In this document: piece after piece, positions 42,648 to 56,100 of the stretch
How the letters are laid out: each line of letters starts with the position of its first letter
How positions within the stretch are numbered: the stretch's first letter is position 1
Origin: Turbatrix aceti
Taxonomy: Eukaryota > Nematoda > Chromadorea > Rhabditida > Panagrolaimidae
Length of the DNA: 64,000 bases
Reading direction: 5' to 3'
Assembly (NCBI GenBank): GCA_963969345.1
Contig: OZ017769.1
Location: 7,071,725-7,135,724, forward strand
Position numbers and translations under genes: made by a program
The notes under the pieces: model-generated
Database searches by the model: none
Told to the model about the DNA's origin: nothing
What the model saw: the letters and a program-made list of their open reading frames with translations, nothing else

Positions 42648-45174
42648 ATGGTGCTCAGACGATTGTTTTTTGTGATCGCGTCGGTTTTCTCGGTGGCTCA
42701 GGCAGCGCCATGCGACCTGCGGGGCGAGGCCCTGGTGGTCAGGTGCGCTTCCGACCTCGTCCGACTGCAGTTTGGAGATTCCAAATACTACAACAACTAT
42801 ACTGCTCCTGATTTCTCGCTGAGAGAGATCGTTCCAATCTGCAACGAGTACGCCGAGTTCAAAAAATGCTCGCAACTCGTCGACGACCAATGCCGGACCA
42901 CCATGATCCGTAACCTCATGTCTCTGTGGCACTTTGCATGCGACGAAGCCTTTGTCAGGACCGTTTCGGAGCAGCACAACTGCTTTGTCCAGGCTGATGA
43001 GAACCCCGTCGTTCAGAAGTGCCTTGGGAGCGTCTTCGACGGTCAAAATTCCATCAGCGCAAAGCATCCGCGCTGCGAACACGCGAAAAAGCACCTGCAT
43101 TGCCTCACAACGCCGAATTACTTCAAATCCTGTCGCCAGGCTGTTAAATTGCAGCAGATGCTCTTCAGTCACGTGTTTAGGGAATCCGCGGACTGTGACC
43201 TTCCGACATTCTCGGATCTAGAGCGTCAGAATCGCCTCGTCGAACAGGGTGAGTCAAAAACCTCCAAACCGTTGGTGTTTTTTGTTGTACCTATCTATTT
43301 TGGTGCTGCCCAACCCGATTACCCTTGTGCCTAATCCTCGTTTCCAGAGCGATCCAGCGAAGATGACTGCGAGCCCCTGGGCCCTGACTGCAAGTGTCGC
43401 ACTGGGTTCCGGCCCGACAAAAAGGCGCACAAATGCATCGGTATGTTTTTGTTCTTTCTTTCTTTCTTTCTTTTCTCGGCTACTATATACATATATAATC
43501 GCGCAATTACACCGGATTTTCGACGTCATGCTCCGATTTTTTTAGACATCAACGAATGTGCGGAAGGCACTGCACCCTGCTCGCAGCTCTGCCAAAACAC
43601 GAGGGGCGCGTATTCGTGTTCCTGCGATGGTCGATTCTATCACCTGGCGGCCGATAATCACTCTTGCGAGCGTCTGACCAATGACTCGACCCCTTCCTGG
43701 CTCTATTTTGCCCATGGACAGTCTATTTGGAATATCAGTGAATCGGGCAGAGATTTTCAGCTCGTCCGGATGGGACTCCAGAAAACAGCCATGCTCGACA
43801 TCGATGTCAAGGTCAGTCATCGTCGGCACTTTTACACGTTCGAATAAGCCTTTAAACTTTTCTAGGAACAAAAACTGTACTACGCGGACATCGGAGAAGA
43901 CAAAATCGAGCGTAAAAACATTAACGGCGCTTTTCCACAGCCGTTGCAAACCTATGAAGTCGACGGCGTCGAAGGCATTGCCGTCGACTGGGTCGGACGA
44001 AACCTGTATTCTGTTCGCAAGGGCGACGTCATTGTTCAGAGCCTCGAAGGCAGGTACCGCAAGACCCTCTACAAAGGCCTGCTCTCGATGCCCCGTGCCA
44101 TCGTGGTCGACGCGCTCCATGGCATGCTCTACGGCACGGACTGGTCGTCTGATGCTTTCATTTTCAAGGCCGCGGCTGACGGAAGTCGTTTCGAGAAACT
44201 TGTAACGACGAATATCGTCTGGCCGAATGCCCTGGCACTCGACGTGGCCCGCAGCAAGTTGTACTGGGCGGACGCGTTTCTCGACACGATCCAATCCGTC
44301 GATCTGGACGGTTCTAATCGTAAAACTGTTATTTCTGATCCTGATGCTGTTCCGCACGTTTTTGGGCTCACAATCATGGACGACTTCCTTTACTGGACAG
44401 ACTGGACGTATCGCGGTATCCTTCGTGCCAACAAGTTCACAGGTGGTAATATCACTGTGCTCGCTCAGACGGCACTTTTGCCCTACGGCATCAAGGTGTT
44501 CCACCCATCTGTGCAGCCTGAAGGCCAAAATCCATGCGAATCGGCATCCTGCTCGCAGCTCTGCCTAATCGGCGACTCTGGGACTCGAGCGGTGTGCGCG
44601 TGCACCGACGGATTTACCCTTGGCTCTGATGGCAAGACCTGTCAGTCGGCCTGCGCGAGTACCGAAATACTCTGCGGAGGCTCGGATCCAAAATGCGTGA
44701 GTAAGAGGTACCTCTGCGACAGCGTCGCGCACTGTGCTGATCATGCTGATGAAGAAAACTGCCGTAAGTTACTCTGTTTGCTCGGACCGCGCAATTTTTA
44801 AAATAAGCGGGTCGCTTATTTTAAAAAAGGCAAAAAAATGGAAAATGTGTAAAAAAAGTTGTTTTATTTTCAATTTGTATGATTTGTTTTGTTGATTTGT
44901 GTTATTTTCAAAATAAGCGACCCGCTTATATAAGCGCAATGCACATGTAATATTTTTAAAATTAATTTTCCTGATTTCAGCACCCCGAATCTGCGTGGCC
45001 GGCCAATTCCAGTGCCACGACAACAAAAAGTGCCTCGCAGCAATCAATCTTTGCAACGGCTCATCCGAGTGCGAAGACGGTTCCGACGAAATGTACTGCT
45101 CCGGAGTGGTGGTGCACCGCGCCCCACCGAGTACCGCCTCGGCTAATCGAACTCTCGTAGCGACCGCCGCGTGA
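42648..45174 (+). CDS. secreted DUF19-like / EGF / YWTD propeller / LDLa multidomain protein
   Basis: Five exons (42648-43248, 43348-43440, 43546-43811, 43866-44763, 44981-45174) give 683 aa in phase. A signal peptide (RRLFFVIASVFSVAQA) is followed by a Cys-rich domain of about 190 residues (LVVRCASDLVRLQFG, SQLVDDQCRTTM) resembling nematode DUF19 (T20D4.11-like). A short CKCRTGF segment and a Ca-binding EGF (DINECAEGTAPCSQLCQNTR) come next. Then a YWTD/LDLR-type propeller (LYYADIGEDKIERKNING, LYWADAFLDTIQSVDLDGSN, LYWTDWTYRGILRANKF), an EGF-like module and two LDLa repeats (CDSVAHCADHADEENC, CNGSSECEDGSDEMYC). No transmembrane helix, so it is probably secreted. The LRP-like half suggests ligand binding. 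Intron 4 carries an AATAAGCG inverted repeat. Confidence 0.84.
44797..44938. repeat. AATAAGCG terminal inverted repeat in intron
   Basis: The left end AAATAAGCGGGTCGCTTATT (44800-44820) and right end AAAATAAGCGACCCGCTTAT (about 44910-44930) are inverted copies around an AT-rich core. It fills most of the 217-nt intron between the last two exons. It resembles a short TIR element of a different family from the GTTCGCGAAC type. Confidence 0.6.
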
Positions 45175-45498
45175 TCCGTCCATCCATCGCCCCGGCTTGC
45201 AAGTTGCAACCGACATGACAAACCAAACATTATCAGTTATCTGTCCGCGCTCGATCATTCGCTTCGCTCTCAGCTCACGAGTCCCTGAAATGTGCAGCAA
45301 GCACTGGCACCCCTCCTTATCTCTCCCCTGTTGATAGCCCCTTTCGCGTCCATCCGCAAACAACCAACCCGGATGGATCGTCGAAGGTGGAACTCCTGTC
45401 GTTTTCAATTTTCAAACATGTCTATTGCCAGAAAGGCACATAAAAACAGATACAAAAATTGGCAAAGTGCAAAAATGGAGAGAGAGAGAGAGAGAAAG
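45175..45498. other. convergent 3' spacer with (GA)n microsatellite
   Basis: Lies between the stop codons of the DUF19/LRP-like gene (plus) and the bZIP gene (minus). Contains a (GA)n run at about 45476-45495. No gene seen. Confidence 0.5.
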
Positions 45499-46209
45499 TC
45501 AGAGCAGAAAGCGTTTGATGTGCTCGAGGTCTTTGTTGAAGCTGAGGACGTCGCTGTTGTACTCAGGGTTATTCACAATGGCGGGACAGTTCTCGAGGAA
45601 CTTCATCACGCGATCGCCCCAGTCGCAGAGGAGGTTGAGCTGCTTTTCGCGTCGTTCCTGCACGATCTTGGTCCGGATGCGAGATCGCCGGACAGCAGCG
45701 TTGTTCCGCGACCTGTTTGCCTTGTATTCCTCCGTCTCCAGTACATCCACGGATTTTCGCTGGTATTTGCGGGAGGGTTTCTTCGATAGAACTTCAATCA
45801 CGGATTCACAGTCTCTCAGGTGAGGAATGGAGTCGAGGATCTGCGATCGCCTTTGACCCCGGTGCAGCATCTGCAAGTTTTATAAATTCGTTTTTATATT
45901 TCAAAAAAAACGTGTTTTACGACTTTCGACAAAAAATGCAGGTTACTCCCTAAAAAAAAGATAACTCACCGTCCGCTTTTTACCAAACTCGGCGACATCG
46001 CCACCGTCTTCGATCGATGAGGCGGCAGAATGACAGTCGAAATCACGGGAATCGGTAGACCCACAGTTCGACGCAGGTCCCAGCTGGTCGAGTAGAATGG
46101 GGTCTTTCAACACCGTAGGCTTCGCTTCCAGACTATTCATATAAAAAGAAGAATCGTAACCGTCTCCTTCCAAGACTTCCTGTTTGGGTTTCTGAAGTCG
46201 GGCAAACAT
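45499..46209 (-). CDS. C/EBP-like bZIP transcription factor
   Basis: Two exons (46209-45970, 45870-45499) give 203 aa, joined in phase at ACG|ATG. The N-terminal 80 residues are acidic and Ser-rich with no known domain. Around residues 138-155 the basic region RSRNNAAVRRSRIRTK fits the bZIP signature N-x2-[AV]-V-R-x-S-R and is closest to C/EBP (NN.AVRKSR). The following helix (VQERREKQLNLLCDWGDRV) has few canonical leucines, so the zipper is weak or divergent, as in some nematode CEBP/ZIP proteins. Probably a nuclear dimeric DNA-binding factor. Which C. elegans member it corresponds to is unclear. Confidence 0.78.
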
Positions 46210-49200
46210 GGTACGAGTAATAGACGAGCCGTGATCAACCTACAACTCAGCCAAAGCGCCACAAACAACGACTAAGAACAGTCGACCTGCTTTCCGATTT
46301 TTCGTCACAAGACCTTTGAATTATGAAACGAAAAGAGTGTCCGTGTGTGTTCGGCGGCGCAACTGCAGTTGAAGTATCGCTGCAATGATCAGAATGGGCC
46401 TGTGCGGCGCGCTGCGCTGTTGTCCAAGTTATTGTCTGTTGTTTTGTTTAAAACTTACAGCTGGGAAACCCAGGTAGAGGGGATAAGTCTGGCGACAGTG
46501 TGAACAAAAATGGGAAGAAATCAGGTCGGTCGCTTGTCTGCTTGCAAGCTGTCGAATGTGCTCATATGGTATTTGGAAAGTCGAAATGCATCTCGTTTTC
46601 CTCTATGTCCGGACTGATAACGTACAGTTGATGAAAGAAACTGTCAACAGAACAGCTAGGCACAACTTTATCGGTTTCTTGCGTCTTGCATTAATTTATT
46701 ACGTCAAGAAATAGCAGATTGATCTGAAATCAACCTGGTTGCACTTCTGTCTTCGAAATTCGTCCCTGCGAGACACAGAAACGTGTCATGAAACGCAAAA
46801 ACGTGTCATGAAATGAAATGAATTCGCGTCAGGATCGCACCCGACTCTCAAAGCGAAAAAGTTGCCCCTGATATGACGTACTGTATTTGGCTCATTAGCT
46901 GCGTGTTTACGACAGAGTCCAGCTTTTATGCCTTTTTAGGGATTAACAGCTGCTACGTAGGGTGGCACATGTTGCCCAGAGGTTGTTGTGGCAACGGTGC
47001 TTCCGTTTCAATAGTTTGAGTGGTCACAAAGTCTTGTTTGTCGGCCTCTTTGCCCCTGAGAAACTCTCACAGCCCAAAAAATTCATTCGATGGTATCTCT
47101 TGCATGCATGCGTTGTACGAGAGGGCGGCATCGATCGCAGAACATGTACATGAACGACCACATGGACACCGGCCAACCCCCCGATTTTTTTGTCGACGAC
47201 AGTGTTCGTTTTTTTGCCGCGCATCCGAAGAAAGAAGCCGGTTTGTCGGTGTCGCCCTCTCCGCCGCCGTCGTCGTCTTCGTCGCCGATTGACCCTGTGT
47301 TGCTGCGCACGCCGCCGACCTGGCTGCCTGGTTGGCTCAAGCGATCCTCCGATCAATGAATGCATGGAGTTGTCTCGTTCGCCGACCGCGGTCACCGAGC
47401 AGCCACTTCGACCCCCCCAAAAAAAACGGACGAAGGACGACGTGCAATAAAGCAAGCATCCAGTCACCTTCACAGCCTTCGATTCTCACCTTCTTCGACA
47501 AAACATACAGTACCCTAGCCTGCTGTAGCTCTCACCGGCGGCTTTGTCTTATCAAATGCACACCTGTGAATTCCGACAAGCAGACACCACGCAAATTAAA
47601 GGCATGCAAACTTTAGCGTCCCAGACGTGCACTTTTCTGGCGACAACATTTTACGTGTTCTGGCCCTAGGGAGCGTGTTTTACTCAGGTTAAACACGTGC
47701 CTGACCAACTAAGAGAGCGGACGGACACCGTAACCAAAAATAATTAACAACCACGGGAATGTTAAAAGCAGATTTAGCGACGTGACGTGCCCTTCGGTGG
47801 CGGCACTTTAGCGGACGAGCAGGTGTCTGCAAAAATCAATAACTACAAATACATGAAGCAAGCAGTGATGCGCAATGCGGTGGGGAGCTCCCACCGGCCG
47901 CGGCCGTGGCATACGTGGTCGCCCGTGCCGTCGAGGGGGGACCAGACTAGCGTCAACGCGAATCCCTCCTGGCATATATAAAAAAAGTTTTTGCCGTACA
48001 TAATTATTTTTGGCCATACGTATATATACGTGACGTCAATATGTTGTGTGAGATTTCTTCAAGTTGATATTATGAAGGGTGAGTGAGTGAGGAGTGAGAC
48101 TCGGACAAAGCCCCGGCCGGCGTACGAAGAAAGCGCGCGACGACAGCTCGCTCGTTTTGCGAGCGCCGTACATGCAGCCCCCTCGCTCCTCGAAAAAAAT
48201 GCGAAGAGCGGCAGTTCAGTTCGATGGATGAAAGGTCGTCCGGGTCGAAGAGCGCCCTGCCGGGGCAGCGGAAACGGTGCTCACATCAGAGCAGAGCAGA
48301 AGGCGCTGTCGTGCGTCCTGGAGACGAGACCGACGACCGTCGTCTGTCACGCCAAAAACATCACAAAAACAGCACCTGCGTGTTGTCGTTCGTCGTCGAT
48401 TTGCACATGTGTGTCCGTGTCCGAAAATTTTTTGCAAAAACTTATGTTTGTCCGTGTAAACCATGTGTTGCGCTGTGTTTTTTTTTCATTGTGTCCTGTG
48501 GTTTGTCCGTAGGGTGTGTAACACGTATTCTCTCCAGTGCACTGTCGGTCTGTGTTTCTTTCAAGTGTTTCGCACAAAACTGTGACTCGGGCTTCCGAAC
48601 AAGACTCGAGTTTAGCGTTGCAATCTCGCGCGATTTGATGCCCGTGTGCGCAGGGCTAAAGCGTTCATCCTTCATCCATCCTCCCTAGCAAGGGTGAATG
48701 AGTGTTCGATTCGATATACATAGACGCGCCGCGCCGTAACGCAACGAGGGACAGCTCGCGCTCCTTGCGCTCGCCTGACGGCAACCAACCGGGTATCCCC
48801 CAGCACACTAAAGAGAGAAGTGTACTTACTCTCTTCGCTTTGTCTTTGCTCTTCCCGGTCCTCCTCGGACAACGAACGAACCCCGCGTCCGCCGGGTTGT
48901 CCGCGGGCAGACGGCCAAGCCGAACAACACCAGAGCGTAAAAAATTGGTGTCCGTGTTCTACTTCTCTTCACTCGGGCGTGTTCTTTCTTCTCGGTGGCT
49001 TGCCTTTGCTTCCAAGTGTACGTGTGTACGTTTCGTAAAGAAGGGGGGTTATATGAGAACGAGCAGTATGAAATCCCTTTAATCCATTCAATAATTTAAA
49101 ACTTGTTGTTGTATAACAAAATGTTTATGTCGGAGACAAGCGGAGCCGGCAGGCATCCGGTGTCCAAGCTAGGAATAATTCCGTGCAGAAACAAACGTGA

Positions 49201-50192
49201 GCGCCGCGTTTATGCCTCGGTCAATGTTCTCCACTCGAGACCTCTTTGTCTGTTGTGACGCGCGGGTATGACGAGTCGAGACGAGACCTGCGGCGGTTGT
49301 GGTGGTTGTGCTACTATGATTTTTTAAACCCCTCTCTAAGGTTAATCAAAACGCAGCCTTTGATCTGTGCTCTCTCCTGACAGCAGGGGCGAGTTTTTGT
49401 TTCTTCGTATTGGTTTGTTTCTCTGTTCTCGTTATCGATTGTCCTTTTTGTTTTTTTACGTAACTCCTCCAAGTTTTCTTTTCACGCAACACCGATTAGG
49501 ACGTGGAACGAACGCAACTCGATGAGTCTACCGCCGCGTCCCCGCGATTTTACGTGTGTGTTTTTGCCCTATTTTTTTTTCGGTTAGTTGTCAGTGCGCT
49601 TGCTTCAGTGATCCGTGTTTCAGCATGAATAAGTAAGTAGTGCTCAAACTGAAAGCATAACATCCGACAGATCACTGGATTCATCTTTTCTAGTTTAATT
49701 CAGTCACCAGCAATCTCGAGAATTGGTATCCATATTCTCGACCGGCTTCATGATAAACGCTTGTCGTAATTTGTAGTTTTTCCTTTGGTAAGTTTTTTTT
49801 GCAAAACGTGACTATTTTCAATGATTTTTTTTTGCGTTTTTATGATTTTTTACCTAAATAGTTTTTTTTGCAGAACGTTATTTTTATGATTTTATTCGTT
49901 TTTTAACCTATTTTTTTTAAAAAAAAGTAACTATTTGTAATTATTTTTTTGTGTTTTATTTATTTTTATTACATTTTTTTTTGAGCGTAAAAGATTTATT
50001 TTACCTAAAAAAAGGGTTTTTTTTCGGAATTTTACAGTTTATTTTATCTAAAAAAATTTTGTGCACGTCGATATTACTTTGCTTAATTTATTTTTGTATC
50101 GCCAAAATAATTAATTTTTATAATGCACTTTTTATTTTTACGTTTTTTGAGTCTTTTGCATTTTAGATTATTAGTCCACCACTTCGAACAGG
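46210..50192. other. 4-kb intergenic region upstream of chd-7
   Basis: Divergent between the bZIP gene (minus) and chd-7 (plus); no supported gene. Open frames around 47.0-48.9 kb are short, overlap on both strands and lack motifs. A perfect ACGTATATATACGT palindrome sits at about 48018-48031. From 49790 to 50160 the DNA is extremely T-rich, ending in TTGCATTTTAG at about 50166, 27 nt before the chd-7 ATG, a likely trans-splice or leader acceptor. Confidence 0.5.
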
Positions 50193-53100
50193 ATGGACGA
50201 AGGCGACGAGTACGTCCCTCAAATCTCTCAGATGGACTGGATGGATCCGACGTTGCCGCCCGGTGGATCCGGTGCCTCGACTGCCGGTGGTTCGCAGTCG
50301 GCGTACGGGGGCATGAGTTACTACGAGCACGGCTCCAACCCCAATCCTTCGGGCTCTGCGTCTTCTTCGTCGGCGCTGAATGCCATGCAGCAGATGACCA
50401 ACCTGTATCCACCGCCCGCTCAGCCCCAGAACTATCAGCAGGCGATGATGATGCACCACCAGCAGCAACAGCAGATGCAGGCGATGCGTTCGGGGATGGC
50501 TCCCGGTCCGCCTCCGCCACAGGCGCCTCCACCGGCTCCCGCGAAGAAACCACGGTCTAGGAAGAAGAAAGATCAGCAGGCTGCTGCGCAGGCCGCCGCG
50601 CAACAGCAACAACAACAACAACAGCAGCAGGTTGAGCCCACGCCACCCCAGCAGTCGTCGTACGGTTTTATGCCCCCTCCCCCGGGCCCCAGACCGGGCA
50701 ATCCGTATGAATTCCCGCCCCAGGGAGGTCAGCAGCCCCAGCAGACCTCCTGGCAGCAGGCCCAGGCCGCGCAACAGCACCAGGCCTATCAGCAGGCGGC
50801 CTACCGAGGCATGGCCCCGTCGACGCCCTACGGCCCGCCCCAGGCCAACGGCTACGGCATGCCACCGCCCCAACAGCATCCGTATTACCAAAATCCACAG
50901 CCGGGGATGCGTTTGCCTCCTCCTGGGTACTACGGCCAGGGAGTGCCCAACGGACAGTCCTCCTACCCACCTGCCCCGCCCCAGGGTTACCCCGGAATGC
51001 AAGGACAGCCCCAACAGCAGCCAGGTGCTCCCAGGTACCCCTCCAACGGCCCTCAACCACAGGGCTTCGCCAGTCCGTATGAACAACAACAGGCCGCCGC
51101 CGCGCAGTACTACCAACAACAACAACAGCAGCAGCAACAGCAGGCTGCAGCAGCGGCGGCGGCGGCGGCTGCGGCTGCTGCTTCGGGGAGTAAGACTCCC
51201 CAGCCGAGTCCGTACTCGCAGCAACCACAACCGCAACCACAACCGCCGCCCCAGGCACAGATGCAGCGTGGAGGCTATCCACCACCCCAGGGCGCGGGAG
51301 GACCTGGCCCCGGTCCTGGAGGGTATTATCCGTCTCCGCAACAGCAACAACAAATGCACATGGCGATACAGAGCGACATAGCAGAGTGCGAGAGGAGTCT
51401 TCAGATGTTCTGGCAGCAGCAGAGGACGCCGGATGTCATGCAGAAAATTGAACAACTTCAGCACAGAATCATGTTTTTGAGGTCAGAATTCGGTTCAGGG
51501 AGGGATGAACAGCTGATTTTTTGTTCGCGAGCAAAGACGAAAATTTTGATAATTTTGTTCGATGAATCAAACGAACGCCAACTTTTGGACTGTGTTTTTG
51601 CGAAATTTTGTTCTCCGAAAATCGAAAAATTGGGTAATCCATGTTTTCACCTTTTGGAAAAAACCTTTTTTTATATAAGCTGGATAATTTTTTTTGCCAT
51701 TTTTGTAAAACAACACCATTATTTTAAAATTTTGTTCGTTTTATGGGATCGGAATTTTTAACTTTGTTTGCGAACGAACACAAATATGAAAAATCAAATT
51801 TGTTCTCGAATGTTTGCCTAAATCTGACTCTGACTAACTCGGCCTTTGCAGAAGTCGACTCCAGCCTCCCCAGGGCTACTCGCAGCCGATGATGTCCCCC
51901 GGCCAACAGCCCCAGTCCCAGCAGCCCGCTCCGCAGCCCCAGCAGCAGCAGCCTCCCCCTGGACCACCATCCGTGCCGGCCATGCACTATCCGCACTCGC
52001 AGCCACCCTCCCACCAACTTGCCCCACAGCAGGTGCAGCAACCGGACCTCAAGCCGCCCCCAATGCCCCAGGGCCCGCCGGTATCTGTGATGAAGACCAA
52101 CGCATCTCAGGTACAGGTAAACATCACGCCTGAAATGGACGGCCGAACGCTCATTCACGTATACCACGAAGCGGGGTCTTCGTCGGCTTCGACGTCTACA
52201 TCGTCTGGCTATGGTTCGAAGGATTCCGTGCCGCCAGAGCCGATGCCGCCCCATAACGGGGGTCAAAGGGGCTCTCAGGCGTACACAAATCACGTCGTCC
52301 CCCCTCCCCAGCAGTACGGCAGTGTCTACGGCAGTTCGCCGCCTCCGCAGGTGCCGTACAGCAAGGCGCTCTCTGACTGCAAAGGCCCCCAACCCCAGAT
52401 CGTGGGCGTGGGCAGTGAGATGGTCGCCTCGCAGGACGCGGCTTTCCCAGAAGAACACAAGATCGAGCGCATCGAAAATGTCAATCGGTACTCTGAGCAA
52501 CCGTCTAACCCCCTTGGTCACCATCAGCCAGCCGAAGAAGTCCCAATTGCGCCAGAGCCTGAAGAACCGATGCCAAGTGTCACAGATGAAGTCGAGGATG
52601 ACTTTGAGCCTCCGCGTGCGCCCCAGCCGGCTGATATGGTTCCTCTCGAGCAGAATGAAGCGTCCAGAGATGCGGAAATGGACAGACCAGACGAAGAACA
52701 GGAACAGGAGCAAGAACTGAAACAGGAAGTGGAAGAAACGGTCGAACTCGCCCAGGAGAACAACCAAGAAGTTACCCAGGATGTCGGAGATTCCTATGGC
52801 GGCGATGAATCCTTCCAGGAACCAGCGTCACCGGTTAACCCGCAACTCACCCAGGCCGAAGAAGAAACGACGTGCAACGACGAGGACTCCTACTACGCTC
52901 CCGAACTTCAGCCAGCGCCCGAAGAAGCTCCTCCTGTCGAAGAAGAAGTCGTCGAACCCGTCCAACAGGAGGAACTCCAGGAAGAAACTTTCGCCGAAGA
53001 AGAAGTCTCCATGGACTACGAACCGGCACCGAGCGCCGCTGTCGAACCACCGGCACCGGTAGAACCCCCCAGCGAGTCGCAGACAACGCTGCTGACTGCC

Positions 53101-56100
53101 GAGGAGTCATCTGCATCGAACACCATGGACACGACGACGCTCCAGGAAGAATCAGCCTCAACGACGCCCGTTCCACCACCCAAGCCGAAGAGAGTGCGCC
53201 CGCCTCGCGTTCGGAAGCCTTCGGCGAACAGGAGACCAGCCAAGAAGCGGAAGAAGGCTTTCAGCGACCTCGACGACGACGATGAAGAGTACGGCATTGA
53301 TTCGAAGGCCGCCCGCAAGACCAAGAGGCTGGCCCAGCAGATGGCTGCAGTCGCGGAAGCCAGTGCGAGTTCGTCGGGCGCGTATGAAGCCAACGGCTCG
53401 CCGATGGACTTTGTCGAAAAACGGCGCTCTGGACGAAGGAAGGTCGAGGAAAAGTCCTACGAACTCAAAGATCTGGACTTTGAGGATTCTGACGATGACA
53501 CGAGGGGCACGGAAGAGAACGACGTCGATGAGATCGAGCTGAAGCCATTCGAAGTGCACGCTAATATTTGGATTGTCGAAAAGATTCTTGGCATGAAGAA
53601 AGAGACCAGAAAGGTGTGTTTTGTAATTTTGGGTGTTTTTGGCTTGATTGTGAATTTTTTTAGATCAAGAAACCGAAACCGGTGCCTGAACAGGAAGTGG
53701 AGAATTCCAATGATGCGGAGGATCAGAAACCGTCGACCGAGCAATCTGAAGAAAAGGAAAAGGTCGCCGAAGCAGAAAATTCTAGTGTTCCAGCTGCGGA
53801 AGAAGGCTCCAACGGTGCTGACGCGGCAGAAACCTCGAACGGTCCAACGGCTGCAGAATCCGAAACCCCTGCTGAAAACGGCGAAGCTAAAAAGGAAATC
53901 AAAGAAGAAGACGCAGAGGCTGAAGAAAACATCGAAAAACCCGCCGAAGAGGAAGAAGAAGAGTACGAAGAGGAAGAAGTCGAGGTGGACGTCTTCTACG
54001 TCAAGTACAAAAACCACTCGTATCGCCACTGCGCGTGGAAGACGATCGAAGAGCTTGAGGAATTCGACAAGAAAATTGCACCTCGCGCGAACAGGTACAA
54101 AATCAAGTTCTACGAAGACGATCACGGCATTTCCGAATATTTCAACGAAGATTTCCTCATTCCGGACCGAGTTGTTGACATGTCGGTGGACGACGATGGC
54201 ACTGAGTACTGCTTCGTCAAGTGGCACGCTCTACCCTACGAAGAGTGCACGTGGGAGCTGGGATCCACCATCCCGGACCGCCTCAAGGAATCCTATCACG
54301 TCTGGAACGATGTCGTGGACCCCGTCAAGACCAAATACGTCCCGCGACCCACAGCTTTCGATCCGATGAGCGAGTCGCAGGAGTACAAAAACGGAAACAT
54401 GCTTCGCGAGTACCAAATCGAGGGCGTCAACTGGCTGCTCTTCTGTTGGCACACGTCTGCCAACTGCATCCTGGCGGATGAAATGGGTCTCGGCAAGACT
54501 ATCCAGACGATTACGTTCCTCCAGGGCTGCTATGACGCCGGCGTCCACGGACCCTTCCTCGTGGTGGTTCCGCTTTCGACCCTTCACAACTGGGAACGCG
54601 AATTCGAGACGTGGACGAATATGAACTCGGTCGTGTACCATGGATCCAGTAAATCCCGAGAAGTTGTGCAGAAAAACGAATTTTTCTATAAACAGTCGCT
54701 GGGCAGCAAAAAGAAGCCGATTGTCAAGTTCGACGCTCTCATCACGACTTTTGAAATGGTTGTGACGGACTGCGACGTGCTGAAAAAGTTCAACTTCCGC
54801 GTCTGTGTCATCGACGAGGCCCACAGACTGAAGAACAGGCACTGCAAGCTGCTCACCGGCGGTCTGTCCAACTTCAAGATCGAGCATCGCGTCCTCCTTA
54901 CCGGCACTCCGCTGCAGAATAACATGAACGAACTTTTCTCGCTTCTAAACTTCCTGGAACCGCTCAAATTCAACAGCCAGGCGCAGTTCCTCGAAGCCTA
55001 CGGTCTGTGCAAGACGGAGCAGCAGGTAAACGAACTCCAGAATCTGCTGAAACCAATGATGCTCCGGCGACTCAAAGAAGACGTCGAAAAATCGCTCCAG
55101 CCCAAGGAAGAAACGATCATCGAAGTTCAACTCTCGAATATTCAGAAAAAGTACTACCGCGCTATTTTGGAACGTAATTTTACCCACCTGCTGAAAGGAA
55201 CGACGCCGTCGCTCATGAACACGATGATGGAGCTCCGCAAGTGCTGCAACCATCCCTACCTCATCAAAGGCGCGGAAGACCAGATTCTGAACGAGGTCAA
55301 AGACGAGTATCCGGATTTGGATGCTACGGAGCAGGTTACGACGAGTCTGATCCAGGCGTCCGGCAAGTTGGTGCTGATCGACAAACTGCTGCCCAAGCTC
55401 CACCAAGACGGCCACAAGGTGCTCATCTTCAGTCAGATGGTACGCGTTCTCGACATCCTGGAAGAGTACCTCAACGTGAAAAACTTTACTTACGAGCGCA
55501 TCGACGGAAACGTCCGAGGCGATCTCCGGCAGGCTGCGATCGACCGATTCAGTCGACCCGAGTTCAGTCGCTTCATCTTTCTCCTGTGCACGCGTGCCGG
55601 TGGTCTGGGCATCAATCTGACTGCTGCGGACACGGTCATCATCTTTGACTCGGATTGGAATCCGCAGAACGATCTGCAGGCACAGGCTCGATGCCATCGT
55701 ATCGGACAGACGAAAATGGTGAAGGTGTATCGTCTCATCACGGCCAACACGTACGAGCGCGAGATGTTCGACCGGGCATCGCTCAAACTGGGTCTGGACA
55801 AGGCTGTGCTGCAGTCCATGACGCCGAAGGAGCAGAACGCGGCACTGACGAGGAAAGAAGTCGAAGATCTGCTGAAGAAGGGCGCGTACGGCGCTGTCAT
55901 GGACGAGGACAACGAAGGCAGCAAGTTCAACGAGGAGGACATTGAGACGATTTTGCTGCGTCGCACTACCACCATTACCATTGACGTGAGTTTTCGTGTC
56001 GAGACCAACTGAAAAATATTTTTATAATTTTTAGACCGGAGCGAAAGGATCGAGCTTTGCCAAGGCTTCTTTCAAGTCGACGAACAACGAGGACATCGAT

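Noticed and set aside
46962..48870. Several overlapping short frames on both strands
   Set aside because: No motifs, no consistent splice partners, and compositional bias from local repeats.
50163..51464. 433-codon open frame on the minus strand opposite the first chd-7 exon
   Set aside because: It is the complement of CAG/CAA-rich repeats, giving Leu/Arg low-complexity with no motif. The plus-strand exon is clearly coding.
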